Part shown: in pieces, positions 39,547-48,471 of the stretch
How positions within the stretch are numbered: the first letter of the stretch is position 1
Layout: each line of letters starts with the position of its first letter
Source: Pandoraea nosoerga
GTDB lineage: Bacteria > Pseudomonadota > Gammaproteobacteria > Burkholderiales > Burkholderiaceae
Assembly: GCF_902459585.1 (NCBI RefSeq)
Contig: NZ_CABPSC010000018.1
Span: forward strand, 1 to 64,000
Reading direction: 5' to 3'
Length of the DNA: 64,000 nucleotides
Notes under the pieces: generated by a model
Databases searched by the model: none
What the model was told of the DNA's origin: nothing
Seen by the model: only the letters and a program-made list of their open reading frames with translations
Translations under genes and position numbers: made by a program

Positions 39547-40995
39547 ATGTCCGATACGAAGAAACTCACGACCGCCGCCGGCGCACCGGTGCCCGACAAC
39601 CAGAACACGATGACGGCCGGCCCGCGCGGTCCCGCGCTGCTCCAGGACGTGTGGTTCCTCGAGAAACTCGCGCACTTCGATCGCGAAGTAATCCCCGAGC
39701 GCCGCGTGCACGCCAAGGGCTCGGGCGCCTACGGCAAGCTGACCATCACCCACGACATCACGAAGTACAGCCGCGCCCGCGTGTTCGAGGCGATCGGCAA
39801 GGAAACGCCGGTGTTCCTGCGCTTCTCGACGGTGGCCGGCGAGCGCGGCGCCGCCGACGCCGAGCGCGACGTGCGCGGCTTTGCCATCAAGTTCTATACG
39901 GATGAGGGCAACTGGGACCTGGTGGGCAACAACACGCCCGTGTTCTTCGTGCGCGATCCGCTCAAGTTTCCCGACTTCATCCATACGCAAAAGCGCGACC
40001 CCAAGACCAACCTCCGCAACCCGACGGCAGTGTGGGACTTCTGGTCGCGGCATCCCGAGTCGCTGCATCAGGTGACGATCCTCATGAGTGATCGCGGCTT
40101 GCCGGCGAACTATCGCCAGCAACACGGTTTCGGCTCGCACACGTTCAGTTTCGTCAACGCCGCGAACGAACGCTTCTGGGTGAAGTTTCACTTCAAGTCG
40201 ATGCAGGGCGTGGAGAACCTGACCAACGAGCAGGCGGCACAAGTCGTCGCCCACGATCGGGAGAGCGCGCAACGCGATCTGTTCGACGCCATCGAGGCGG
40301 GCAACTTCCCGCGCTGGCGCATGCAGGTGCAGGTCATGCCCGAGGCTGAGGCCGCGACGTACCATATCAATCCGTTCGATCTCACGAAGGTGTGGCCGCA
40401 CGCGGACTATCCGTTGATCGATGTGGGCGTGCTGGAGCTCAATCGCAACCCCGAGAACTACTTCGCGGAAGTCGAGCAGGCGGCGTTCAATCCGGCCAAC
40501 GTCGTGCCGGGCATCGGCTTCTCACCGGACCGTATGCTGCAGGGGCGCCTGTTCTCTTACGGCGACACGCAGCGTTATCGCCTCGGTGTGAACCACAGCG
40601 CGATTCCGGTGAACGCGCCGAAGTGCCCGTTCCACCACAGCTTCCATCGCGACGGCGCAATGCGTGTCGACGGCAATCTCGGCAGCGCACCGAACTACGA
40701 GCCGAACCGCTACGGCGCGTTTGCCGAGCAGCCGGAGTTTCGCGAGCCGCCGTTGGGCCTGGGAGGTGTGGCGGACCGCTTCGATCATCGCGAGGACGCC
40801 GACGACTACTCGCAGCCGCGCGCGTTGTTCAATCTGTTCGACGAAGGGCAGAAAGCGCGTCTGTTCGGCAACATCGCGGCGTCGATGAACGGCGTGCCGG
40901 ACGACGTGGTGCAGCGCCAGATCGATCATTTCGCGAAGATCGATCCGGCTTACGCGGCGGGGGTGATCGCGGCGCGCAAGGCGTTGGCGGCTTAG
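39547..40995 (+). CDS. katA: Monofunctional heme catalase
   Basis: A 482-residue small-subunit catalase that dismutates hydrogen peroxide. The catalytic His is H55 in [13 protein letters not shown], the catalytic Asn is in [13 protein letters not shown] and the proximal heme Tyr is in [14 protein letters not shown]. Size and the C-terminal region fit clade 3 catalases. Placement next to oxyR points to peroxide-inducible expression. Confidence 0.96.
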   Translation: MSDTKKLTTAAGAPVPDNQNTMTAGPRGPALLQDVWFLEKLAHFDREVIPERRVHAKGSGAYGKLTITHDITKYSRARVFEAIGKETPVFLRFSTVAGERGAADAERDVRGFAIKFYTDEGNWDLVGNNTPVFFVRDPLKFPDFIHTQKRDPKTNLRNPTAVWDFWSRHPESLHQVTILMSDRGLPANYRQQHGFGSHTFSFVNAANERFWVKFHFKSMQGVENLTNEQAAQVVAHDRESAQRDLFDAIEAGNFPRWRMQVQVMPEAEAATYHINPFDLTKVWPHADYPLIDVGVLELNRNPENYFAEVEQAAFNPANVVPGIGFSPDRMLQGRLFSYGDTQRYRLGVNHSAIPVNAPKCPFHHSFHRDGAMRVDGNLGSAPNYEPNRYGAFAEQPEFREPPLGLGGVADRFDHREDADDYSQPRALFNLFDEGQKARLFGNIAASMNGVPDDVVQRQIDHFAKIDPAYAAGVIAARKALAA

Positions 40996-41072
40996 TGCAT
41001 GGCGCGCAGTACATGGCTTAGTGCACCGCGTAGTGCATGGGTAGTGCGCGGGCAGTGCACGGGTAGTGCGCC
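40993..41072. repeat. Degenerate tandem repeats after katA
   Basis: The motif TAGTGCATGG and variants (TAGTGCGCGG, CAGTGCACGGG) recurs about six times directly after the katA stop, which itself is the TAG of the first unit. It looks like slippage-derived sequence. Confidence 0.6.
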
Positions 41073-41178
41073 GAGCGGCTCGCGAGACGGCGAGGTATCG
41101 GCAACCCGCCATCTCGCGCGGGCCGCTTGACGGGCGTGCCCGTGGGCACGCGCAAGGGGCCGTATGGCCGCGCGCGCT

Positions 41179-41889
41179 TCAGGCCGCGGGCCAGAAAGCA
41201 CGGATCGCGGCGATCCCATGGGCTCCGGCGTTACGCGCGCTGGCGAGCATGTCGGCGCGCATGCCGCCAAGCGCGAACACGGGCAATGGCGTGCGCGCGG
41301 CCAGCGCGCTGAACGCTGCCCAGCCAAGGGGCGCGGCGTCCGGATGCGTGGCCGTGGCCAACACCGGGGACAGCGTCACGAAGTCGAGTCCCAGATGCGC
41401 GGCCTGCGCGAGCTGCGCGGCGTCGTGACAGGCGGCGCTCACCCGCTTCCAGCCGGCAGGCCGCTCGCGCGAAGCCATCAGGCGGGCGCTGGTGAGGTGC
41501 CAGCCGTCGGCCTGGGGAACGGTGCCGGCGTGCGCCCCGCCGGGCGCACCGAGCGCATCGAGCCAGAGATCCGCCACCTCGTGCGGCGGGTTCAGCAGGA
41601 GCTGCGCGCCGGCCGCGTGCGTGAGCGCCAGCGCGCTCTCGGCCAGTGCGCGATAGCCGTCGGCGTCGAGCGAGCGGTTGCGCAGTTGCACGAGCCGGAT
41701 GCCGCGCGCCAGCGCCTGCGCGAGCTGCGAGGCAAACGCGGCGATCTGCGCGCGGGAGGTGACGTCGGGCGTCACGAGCAATTGGCGCGGGAGCGCTGCG
41801 GCGGGGGCGCCGCTCGTGACATCGGTCACGCGCGACGCGCCGCAAGGCGGGCCGGACATCGGCGGGTGGCGGGCAGGGTCGGCAGGCAT
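41179..41889 (-). CDS. Stand-alone ThiE/TenI-like domain protein
   Basis: A 236-residue protein. After about 35 low-complexity residues it shows the thiamine phosphate synthase barrel (GIRLVQLRNRSLDADGYR, DFVTLSPVLATATHPDAAPL, PVFALGGM and NAGAHGIAAIRAFW). In many betaproteobacteria this domain is fused behind a Nudix hydrolase; here no Nudix domain is attached. The HLTSARL segment replaces the HLGQEDL of true ThiE, so enzymatic activity as thiamine phosphate synthase is uncertain. It may act in damage repair or regulation as TenI-like proteins do. Confidence 0.78.
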   Translation of the reverse strand: MPADPARHPPMSGPPCGASRVTDVTSGAPAAALPRQLLVTPDVTSRAQIAAFASQLAQALARGIRLVQLRNRSLDADGYRALAESALALTHAAGAQLLLNPPHEVADLWLDALGAPGGAHAGTVPQADGWHLTSARLMASRERPAGWKRVSAACHDAAQLAQAAHLGLDFVTLSPVLATATHPDAAPLGWAAFSALAARTPLPVFALGGMRADMLASARNAGAHGIAAIRAFWPAA

Positions 41890-42133
41890 GGGCGCAGTGT
41901 AACCGGAACGCGGGTGCGCACGTCATGAGGAAAGTACCGAGATCGAGCGGCACGGAACCTCGTGCGATTTGCCCCATCGGATACGCAGGTGCGGCGATCG
42001 CCACGCGATTCTCGTACTCGTACCGGCCGTCGACGCCGCAATGAAACACGGTTCCGACGGCGACATTTTCAATTCGGTGCGCTCGCGGCAAGGCAGCGGC
42101 GGCGCAGCGAGCCACACAGCAAATGGAGTGACT

Positions 42134-42622
42134 ATGGCAAAGAAGAACAACGTGGCCAGCGTGAATATCGGCATCAGCGACAAGGACCGCAAGCGCATTG
42201 TCGACGGTTTGAGCCATCTGCTCGCCGATACTTACACGCTGTATCTGAAGACCCACAACTTCCACTGGAACGTGACCGGGCCGATGTTCAACACGCTGCA
42301 TCTGATGTTCGAAGCGCAGTACAACGAACTCGCGCAGGCGGTCGACCAGATCGCGGAGCGCATCCGCGCGCTGGGTTATCCGGCACCCGGCACGTACAAG
42401 GAATTCGCGAAGCTCTCCTCGATTCCCGAGGCTGAGGGCGTGCCACCGGCCGAGGAGATGATCCGGCAACTCGTCGAAGGTCAGGAGGCGGTGACGCGCA
42501 CCGCGCGCGGCATCTTCCCCACGGTCGAGGCGGCCTCCGACGAGCCAAGCTCCGACCTGCTCACGCAGCGCATGCAGATCCACGAAAAGAACGCGTGGAT
42601 GCTGCGCAGCCTGCTCGCGTGA
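42134..42622 (+). CDS. dps: Dps-family ferritin-like DNA protection protein
   Basis: A 162-residue four-helix protein. The ferroxidase motif [20 protein letters not shown] and later [11 protein letters not shown] are typical of Dps. The dodecamer binds DNA and oxidises Fe(II) with peroxide, limiting Fenton damage. It is divergent from the ThiE-like gene across 244 bases. The start follows AATGGAGTG. Proximity to oxyR and katA suggests joint stress control. Confidence 0.93.
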   Translation: MAKKNNVASVNIGISDKDRKRIVDGLSHLLADTYTLYLKTHNFHWNVTGPMFNTLHLMFEAQYNELAQAVDQIAERIRALGYPAPGTYKEFAKLSSIPEAEGVPPAEEMIRQLVEGQEAVTRTARGIFPTVEAASDEPSSDLLTQRMQIHEKNAWMLRSLLA

Positions 42623-42816
42623 GTCAGCCGAGCCGTCTCGCCCGCGTCCGCCGGGGCGGGCGCGCCTCTCACACGCCCATGCCCTGCATGGGCGTTTTCC
42701 GTTTTCGTTGGCCCCTGGCGGCGACGCAGCCTGCGCAACGTGCATCGCGCGCTATCGGGCGGGGAACGTCATAGAGAAAGGATGCACTCGGCGGTGCAGT
42801 CCAGTACACTCGCCGG

Positions 42817-43731
42817 ATGCCTATCGATTGGCTCATCCGAAATCTCATCGTCAGCGTGTTCCTGCCGCCGGTCAACGTGCTGGTGCTCGCAGGGCTTGCG
42901 CTCGTGTGCGGGCAGCGCTGGGCGCGTGTCGGCAAGACGCTGGCCTTGCTGGCCGCACTCGGCTTGTGGCTGCAGGCCTCGCCATGGTTCGCGCGACAGA
43001 TCTCGCGCCCGCTCGAAGTCGGAACCCGGGTCGACATCCGCGCGCTCGAGGCCGCCCGGGGCTTGCCCGCGACTTCCGGCGCCTCCGGCGGCCTCCACAG
43101 CCCCGGCAGCCCCGGCAGCCCCGGCAGCCCCGACAGCCCGGGTACATCGTCCACGCCCGCCGCGCCCGCCGCTGCGACGGCAACCGCGAAGCTGCCGCAG
43201 GCCGTCGTCATTCTCGGCGGCGGCATGAGCGTCGGCAGCCCCGAGTTCGGGCGGGGGGGAGGCGACGGGCGTGACACGGGATATGATCTCAGCGACATAA
43301 CGCTCGCCCGTCTGCGCTATGGCTTGTTTTTGGCGCGCCACGCGGCGCTGCCGGTGCTGGTCTCGGGCGGCAGCCCGTCGGGCAAGCCGGTTGAGGCGCG
43401 ATCGATGGCGCGGGTCGCCGCGGAAGAATTCGGCACACCGGTCCGCTGGACCGAGGGCCAATCGCTCAATACGGCGCAAAACGCCATTTTCAGTGCGCGC
43501 ATGCTGGCCAACGTCGGCGTCACGCGCATCTATCTGGTCACGAGCGCCTGGCATATGCGCCGTGCTCGCGATCAGTTCGAGCGTGCCGGACTCACGGTGG
43601 TACCCGCGCCGTGCTGCAACGCCGCCGCGCTCGACCCGGAGGCGATTCCGGGCTGGTGGCCCACCATCGACGGCCTGCGCGACACGCGCCGCGCCATGCG
43701 CGAGTGGATGGCGCTGGCCGTAGGGCATTGA
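42817..43731 (+). CDS. YdcF/ElyC-family (DUF218) membrane protein
   Basis: A 304-residue protein with two N-terminal hydrophobic segments (about residues 10-30 and 38-52), then a DUF218 domain (VVILGGGM, LPVLVSGGSPSGKPVEARSM, NTAQNAIFSARML, VTSAWHMRRA). Relatives ElyC and SanA act in envelope integrity. A linker of GSP repeats (residues about 92-104) is encoded by 9-bp tandem units. Molecular function is not established. Confidence 0.88.
   Translation: MPIDWLIRNLIVSVFLPPVNVLVLAGLALVCGQRWARVGKTLALLAALGLWLQASPWFARQISRPLEVGTRVDIRALEAARGLPATSGASGGLHSPGSPGSPGSPDSPGTSSTPAAPAAATATAKLPQAVVILGGGMSVGSPEFGRGGGDGRDTGYDLSDITLARLRYGLFLARHAALPVLVSGGSPSGKPVEARSMARVAAEEFGTPVRWTEGQSLNTAQNAIFSARMLANVGVTRIYLVTSAWHMRRARDQFERAGLTVVPAPCCNAAALDPEAIPGWWPTIDGLRDTRRAMREWMALAVGH
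43092..43136. repeat. 9-bp tandem repeats in the YdcF-family gene
   Basis: CCCCGGCAG-type units repeat about five times and encode GSPGSPGSPDSPG in the linker between membrane segments and the DUF218 domain. Frame-preserving. Confidence 0.7.
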
Positions 43732-43848
43732 TTCGCACGCGGCCTTACCGATGTCGTCAAGCCCGGCATCACAGGCGCGTATGCCGAGGCGAGCTTCGCG
43801 GCGCCGCGAGCTTGCCATTTTGCAACCCTGGAAACACGAGAGAGACGT

Positions 43849-44256
43849 ATGAAGACGAAAGCTGTCCTGACCGCAGAAGACGTGCAGAAGATCAACGCCG
43901 CCGCCGTGGCCGAAGCCACGGCGAACGGCTGGAATGTGTGCATCACCATCGTGGATGACGGCGGCCACGCGTTGTCGCTGCACCGCATGGACGGCGCAGC
44001 GCCCAGCACGGCCATGATGTCGCTGGGCAAGGCGCAGACCTCGGCCGTGGGGCGTCGCGAGAGCGGGGCGTTCGAAGAGATGATCAATGGCGGCCGTTTT
44101 GCATTCCTCAGCGCGCCCAACACGGCCATGCTCGAGGGCGGCGTGCCGATCATCGTCGATGGCAACGTGATCGGCGCCGTCGGCGTGTCGGGCGTGAAGT
44201 CCACGCAGGACGCGCAAATCGCGCGCGCGGGCATCGCCGCCGTCACCGGCGCCTGA
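43849..44256 (+). CDS. GlcG/HbpS-family heme-binding-type protein
   Basis: A 135-residue protein with the GlcG/HbpS fold (MKTKAVLTAEDVQKINAAAV, WNVCITIVDDGGHALSLHRM, GGVPIIVDGNVIGAVGVSG). HbpS members bind heme or act in redox sensing; GlcG members accompany glycolate oxidase. No glycolate genes are near, while a heme-uptake gene (hemP) is 300 bases away, so a heme-linked role is more likely. That last step is inference. Confidence 0.88.
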   Translation: MKTKAVLTAEDVQKINAAAVAEATANGWNVCITIVDDGGHALSLHRMDGAAPSTAMMSLGKAQTSAVGRRESGAFEEMINGGRFAFLSAPNTAMLEGGVPIIVDGNVIGAVGVSGVKSTQDAQIARAGIAAVTGA

Positions 44257-44275
44257 GCTCGGGCGAGCCCCAAAG

Positions 44276-44300
44276 AAAAACCCGTCCTTGCGGGACGGGT
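44276..44300 (-). terminator. Rho-independent terminator, best read on the minus strand
   Basis: CCCGTCC, CGCAA loop, GGACGGG followed by TTTTTCTTT on the minus strand. It probably ends the hemP transcript, leaving a 3' part of about 260 bases. The stem can also form on the plus strand after the HbpS-like gene, but without a U-tract. Confidence 0.7.
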
Positions 44301-44367
44301 CAAAGGCTTGTCAGGCCGGATGGTCGCAACCTGAGGCTTGGCAGGCTGGACCACGAGGAGAACATCA

Positions 44368-44517
44368 ATGAAATCCTTGTGGCTGGACAAAAAAGCGGCT
44401 TGGCTGGCGCGCAACGCAGGTAGAGAGGGGCTTGCCGTAACTACATGGGATCGCGTTGCGTTCGCTGGCTACTGCCAAACACCTCTTGGGCGAGGTGGTC
44501 CCCACAAAACTCGGTGA
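44368..44517 (+). CDS. Candidate 49-residue small protein
   Basis: An ORF starting MKSLWLDKKAAWLARNAGRE with GAGGAG seven bases upstream of the ATG. It is basic and partly amphipathic, with no signal peptide or known motif. It lies between the HbpS-like gene and hemP, antisense to the presumed hemP 3' region. The strong ribosome-binding site is the only support. Confidence 0.35.
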   Translation: MKSLWLDKKAAWLARNAGREGLAVTTWDRVAFAGYCQTPLGRGGPHKTR

Positions 44518-44563
44518 AGACGGCGGCGCGGTCGGGGCCGTGCCGTCGTCAAAATTCGGTGTC

Positions 44564-44815
44564 TTACTTCGTCAGGATCAACTTGCCGTAACGCGTGGCG
44601 CGCAGCTGATACGTCTGTCCGTTGTGCAGGATGTTCACGCACTGCGTGCCTTGCAGCAGATGATCGCTGGTCAGGACACGGCCCGTGGCGTGAGCGGCCG
44701 GCTTGGCTGCCGCCGTGCTCGCCGCCGGCGTGCGCGGCACCGACAGCGTGCGGCGCGGTGCAGTTGCGGGCGGGGTCTGGCGGGCAGTGGTGTGGCTTGC
44801 GGTCATCTCGCTCAT
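44564..44815 (-). CDS. hemP: Hemin uptake protein HemP/HmuP
   Basis: An 83-residue protein with a disordered Ala/Thr/Pro N-terminus and the conserved C-terminal HemP domain (LTSDHLLQGTQCVNILHNGQ followed by TYQLRATRYGKLILTK). In Bradyrhizobium and Burkholderia relatives HmuP activates heme-receptor expression. A Fur box lies just upstream, so iron repression is expected. No heme receptor gene is in the window. Confidence 0.9.
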   Translation of the reverse strand: MSEMTASHTTARQTPPATAPRRTLSVPRTPAASTAAAKPAAHATGRVLTSDHLLQGTQCVNILHNGQTYQLRATRYGKLILTK

Positions 44816-44842
44816 CCGTGTGGCTGACTGTGAGATGAATAT

Positions 44843-44865
44843 TAAATGAGAATCATTCCCATTTG
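44843..44865 (-). promoter_or_regulatory. Fur box upstream of hemP
   Basis: TAAATGAGAATCATTCCCAT contains the AATGAGAATCATT core of the Fur consensus. It lies about 30 bases before the hemP start codon, where Fur would block the promoter. Confidence 0.75.
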
Positions 44866-44960
44866 TATTTGAATTTGGCTATAACGCGAGTGCGTCGCAT
44901 AGCTTCTGGCTAAACGACGGGTCGCGGGACAGCCCAGGCCTGTACCTCGCGACCGGCGTA

Positions 44961-45431
44961 TCAGTCGAGCGCGCCTTGTTCGGCGAGGGCTCGGATCTGC
45001 GCAACGGTGTCGATGTCCGCTTCGCGGTAGGCGGATTTCACGAACTCGCTGTAGCGCGTATCGGCGGTCGCGGCGTCTTCCGGCAGGGTCGTGCTGTACG
45101 TGAATCGCACGAAATAATGGGTCGGCGTCGGTTCTTCGATACGCATGGTGAGGGTGCCGCCCGCGTGCTCCTCGGTCGCGGCCGTCTCGTAGCGCACGCA
45201 CTGCTGCGCTTCGAATACGACCCGGTCGTGCACGACGGTTTGCCCGAAACGCAGCTCGCGGGTGAGCGTGTCGTCCGTGCGCTCATGCACGATGCATTTG
45301 TCGAGCCCGAGCACGAAAGTCTCCGGCTGTTCGGCGCGCAGCACGAGACCGCGCCACAGTTGTTCGCGCGACAGTGCAAAAGCCAGCGGATTCAGGAGGT
45401 CGTTGACCTCGATCAGATGTTCGTACTGCAA
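44961..45431 (-). CDS. DUF1857/AtaL-like SRPBCC-fold protein
   Basis: A 156-residue protein. The family opening YEHLIEVNDLLNPLAFALSR followed by EQLWRGLVLRAE fixes the start region. The best start is TTG at 45431, with AGGAAA upstream; an in-frame ATG at 45500 would add 23 basic residues absent from the family. The SRPBCC fold binds hydrophobic ligands; no specific function is known. Confidence 0.82.
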   Translation of the reverse strand: MQYEHLIEVNDLLNPLAFALSREQLWRGLVLRAEQPETFVLGLDKCIVHERTDDTLTRELRFGQTVVHDRVVFEAQQCVRYETAATEEHAGGTLTMRIEEPTPTHYFVRFTYSTTLPEDAATADTRYSEFVKSAYREADIDTVAQIRALAEQGALD

Positions 45432-45528
45432 GACGGTTTCCTTTTCCTTTCCTTTTCCTGTCGACTCCGGCTGTCGGCCGCCGATGGCGGCCCGCGCCAT
45501 GTCGCCACGCGCGGGCGGGCATCGAATG

Positions 45529-45939
45529 TCACTCTGCCAATGCGCTGTCGATGGCAATGGTGCCCGACAGCACCTTGTGAATTGGGCATGCGTTGGCGAT
45601 TTCCAAGAGGCGCTGCCGCTGTGCTTCCGACAGATCGCCTGCCAGCTCGATGCGGCGCGTGATCTGCGTTGCGCCCGCAGGCGGTTTGCCGCCGGGATTC
45701 ATCTCGAGCGTGACCTTTACGTTCTCTAGCGGCCACTCCTTGCGCCGTGCATACATCTGCAGCGTGATCGACGTGCACGCGCCGAGGCTCGACAGCAACA
45801 GGGCCGCCGGTGCGGGGGCGAGATCGGCACCGCCGAGCGACACCGGTTCGTCGGCAATCCATTCATGCTTGCCGTCCGTGAGATGCGTGGTGTATCCGGC
45901 GGCGCCCAGATGGGCGGTAACAGTGGCTTCTGCTGCCAT
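45529..45939 (-). CDS. OsmC/Ohr-family peroxide-detoxifying protein
   Basis: A 136-residue protein with the two family cysteines in SSLGACTSITLQMYARR and NACPIHKVLSG. These reduce organic hydroperoxides using a dithiol. The spacing and RKEWPLENVKVTLE segment fit the OsmC-like (YhfA) branch better than true Ohr. It lies in a stress- and iron-related neighbourhood. Confidence 0.9.
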   Translation of the reverse strand: MAAEATVTAHLGAAGYTTHLTDGKHEWIADEPVSLGGADLAPAPAALLLSSLGACTSITLQMYARRKEWPLENVKVTLEMNPGGKPPAGATQITRRIELAGDLSEAQRQRLLEIANACPIHKVLSGTIAIDSALAE

Positions 45940-46070
45940 GACGACTCCTGTGTGGAATGACGAAGACGGCCGACCTAGAAAAAGACTGGGTCACAACGCA
46001 CTTCAGGTGCCATTGTGACCCAATTTGACTCGCTCGGTACGCGTGATACGGGGCGGGCGCCCGTCGCTCG

Positions 46071-46967
46071 TCAGGCGTTCGGACCGGTGGCGGGAATTCG
46101 CCCCATGCGTCCGGCCTGAAAGTCGAGAATCGCCTGACGGATCTCGCTTTCCGTGTTCATGACGAACGGACCGTAACGCGCCACCGGTTCACCGATCGGC
46201 TTGCCGCCGATCAGCAGAAACGACATCGATGTGTCGCTGTCGTTGCGCACGGTCACGCTTTGGCCATCGTTGCCGAAGATGACCATCTGGTGCGCTTTCG
46301 CGGACGTCGTCTCAGGACCGAAACGTCCTTCACCGTCGATTACGTAGGCAAACACGTTGAAATCGGCCGGCACCGCATGGTCGAGCAGCGCCTGCGGCTC
46401 GAGCGTGAAGTGCTGATAGAGGATCGGCGTGCGCGTCTCGATCGCCGCGTGCGTGCCCAGGGCCTCACCGGCAATCACGCGCACGCTGACCTTGCCGTCT
46501 TCGCTCGATGCGCTCGGAATGCGCGCCGCGGGCAGTTCCTGGTAGCGCGGCGTCATCATCTTGTCGACGCTCGGCAGGTTCACCCACAGCTGGAAGCCAT
46601 GCATCTCGCCACCGCGCGCCTGAAACGCCTGCGACGGCATCTCCGAGTGAATCACGCCCGCGCCGGCCGTCATCCATTGCACGTCGCCCGGCGTGAGCTT
46701 GCCGGCGTGGCCCTGTGAGTCGCGATGTTCCATCTCGCCCGCGAGCAGATACGTCACGGTCTCGAAGCCGCGGTGCGGGTGGTCGGGGGCGCCCTTGGCG
46801 TTGCCGGGCGCGACTTGCATCGGGCCCATTTCGTCGAGCAGCAGGAACGGATCGAAGTCCATCAGCATGCGCGTCGGGAAGGGGCGATTCACGTGGAAGC
46901 CGGCGCCTTCCTGCGTTTGCGCGGCGGTGAATACACGGGCGACCGGGCGGGCGTGGGGGGTGCTCAT
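46071..46967 (-). CDS. Pirin family protein
   Basis: A 298-residue double-cupin protein. The N-terminal cupin carries the metal-binding pattern HPHRGFETVTYLLAGEMEHR and the later MTAGAGVIHSEMP. Bacterial pirins have been linked to quercetin dioxygenase activity and redox sensing. The ATG at 46967 follows GGAGA; the frame is open further upstream without similarity. Confidence 0.92.
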   Translation of the reverse strand: MSTPHARPVARVFTAAQTQEGAGFHVNRPFPTRMLMDFDPFLLLDEMGPMQVAPGNAKGAPDHPHRGFETVTYLLAGEMEHRDSQGHAGKLTPGDVQWMTAGAGVIHSEMPSQAFQARGGEMHGFQLWVNLPSVDKMMTPRYQELPAARIPSASSEDGKVSVRVIAGEALGTHAAIETRTPILYQHFTLEPQALLDHAVPADFNVFAYVIDGEGRFGPETTSAKAHQMVIFGNDGQSVTVRNDSDTSMSFLLIGGKPIGEPVARYGPFVMNTESEIRQAILDFQAGRMGRIPATGPNA

Positions 46968-47147
46968 GAGGCATATCTCCTGTGGGGACCGGGGCGTCGG
47001 CGGCGCCCGCATGTCCGGTGTCATGTCCTCACTATATCGGGGCGCACGGCACGAGGAGTAGTCCGCAAGCGGGGAAGGATTGTTACCTGAGTGGAACAAT
47101 GCCGGCGCAATGGGCGTTCGCAGGACGGATCGTGGATCGTCCGGACG

Positions 47148-47179
47148 AAAAAAAGCGCGGTGGCCGGCACCGCGCTTTT
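47148..47179 (-). terminator. Rho-independent terminator of tonB-exbB-exbD
   Basis: AGCGCGGTG, loop, CACCGCGCT followed by TTTTTTT on the minus strand, about 65 bases after the exbD stop. Confidence 0.85.
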
Positions 47180-47241
47180 CCCGGACGTGCTGTCCGTGCT
47201 GTGGCAGGTCCGGCGGGCGGCCGTGGCCGGCGCCGGGCCGC

Positions 47242-47667
47242 TTACTTCGTCTCGGGCTCGGTGAGGAAGCCGAGCTTGGTGACGCCGGCGGTCTGCGCGT
47301 CGGCGAGCACCTTCGCGACGCTCTCGTAACGCACGTTCTTGTCGGCGAACAGATGCAGTTCCGGCTGCGGCGTCGCGCCGGCAGCCTGTGCGAGACGCGC
47401 CTTGAGCGCGGCTTCGTCGACTGGCTGCTTGTCCCAGAAGACCGTGCCGTCGGCCTGGATCGACACGTCGACCTTGGCCGGCTTGGTGTCTTCGGGCTGA
47501 CTGCTTGCTTGCGGCAGGTCGAGCTTGACCGAGTGGTTGAGCACCGGCAGCGTCACGATGAAGATGATCAGCAGAACCAGCATGACGTCGACGAGCGGCG
47601 TCATGTTGATCTCGCTCATCATGCCGTCATCGCCGCTCTCGTCGCTGGAGTAGGAACCCATGGCCAT
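47242..47667 (-). CDS. exbD: ExbD/TolR-family energy transducer
   Basis: A 141-residue protein with one membrane helix (residues about 22-42, TPLVDVMLVLLIIFIVTLPV), which contains the essential Asp of the proton channel, and a periplasmic domain. With ExbB it powers TonB. It is the last gene of tonB-exbB-exbD. Confidence 0.94.
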   Translation of the reverse strand: MAMGSYSSDESGDDGMMSEINMTPLVDVMLVLLIIFIVTLPVLNHSVKLDLPQASSQPEDTKPAKVDVSIQADGTVFWDKQPVDEAALKARLAQAAGATPQPELHLFADKNVRYESVAKVLADAQTAGVTKLGFLTEPETK

Positions 47668-47694
47668 AGCGAACTCCTTGTTTCGTTCCGCGGC

Positions 47695-48432
47695 TTAGCT
47701 GGCGCTGGCCGAGGTGGACTTGCGCACCGGCGTGACGTTGCTTGCGAACTGCGTCGAATGCAGGCTGGCGCCGGTCAGGAAGTAGGCGTGCAGGCTGTGC
47801 GCGAAGCGGTTGAGCTTCGAGACGATGCCCTTGTTGGCGCGCGTGAGCGCGTTGTAGCCGAGCACGGCCGGGATGGCGACGAACAGGCCGAAGGCCGTCA
47901 TGATGAGCGCTTCGCCCACGGGGCCGGCCACCTTGTCGATGGTCGTCTGGCCCGAGGCCCCAATGGCCAGCAGCGCGTGATAGATGCCCCACACCGTGCC
48001 GAACAGGCCCACGAACGGCGAGGTCGAACCGATCGAGGCGAGCATGGCCAGGCCGCTTTGCAGGCGCGAGACCGTGTCGTCCACCGAGTTCTTCAGCGCG
48101 CGCGTGATCCAGTCGCTCACGTCCATCTTGTCGTGCAGATGCGGCTGGCTCTGGCGGTGGTGCTCGGCGGCGTCCTGGCCGGCGAGTGCCAGCGCGAGGA
48201 ACGGGTTGTTCTGACCCGATTCGCCCAGCTTCTGCAGACCGGCGGAGAAGTTTTCCGAGTGCCAGAAGTCGGGCTCGGCGGAGCGCGTGAGGCGGCTCAG
48301 GCGGAAGACTTGCGTGCCCTTGATGATGATCACCGTCCACGACAGCACCGACATCACCAGCAACACGATCGCGATGGCGCGTGTGACGAAATCGCCCTGC
48401 GCCCAGACGTGGCTCAAACCATACTCTTGCAT
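47695..48432 (-). CDS. exbB: ExbB/MotA/TolQ-family proton channel
   Basis: A 245-residue protein with three membrane helices (near residues 15-38, 135-155 and 175-200). The conserved GLFGTVWGIYHALLAI and AVGEALIMTAFGLFVAIPAV-type segments (here GPVGEALIMTAFGLFVAIPA) match ExbB. It lies 27 bases from exbD. Confidence 0.94.
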   Translation of the reverse strand: MQEYGLSHVWAQGDFVTRAIAIVLLVMSVLSWTVIIIKGTQVFRLSRLTRSAEPDFWHSENFSAGLQKLGESGQNNPFLALALAGQDAAEHHRQSQPHLHDKMDVSDWITRALKNSVDDTVSRLQSGLAMLASIGSTSPFVGLFGTVWGIYHALLAIGASGQTTIDKVAGPVGEALIMTAFGLFVAIPAVLGYNALTRANKGIVSKLNRFAHSLHAYFLTGASLHSTQFASNVTPVRKSTSASAS

Positions 48433-48471
48433 TTTGCGTTCCTCTGGAGATCCAGTTCGTGAATCGTTACG

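Noticed and set aside
39196-40401. A 401-codon minus-strand frame over the katA region
   Set aside because: Antisense to katA, which has all catalytic residues; it also runs through the tandem repeats.
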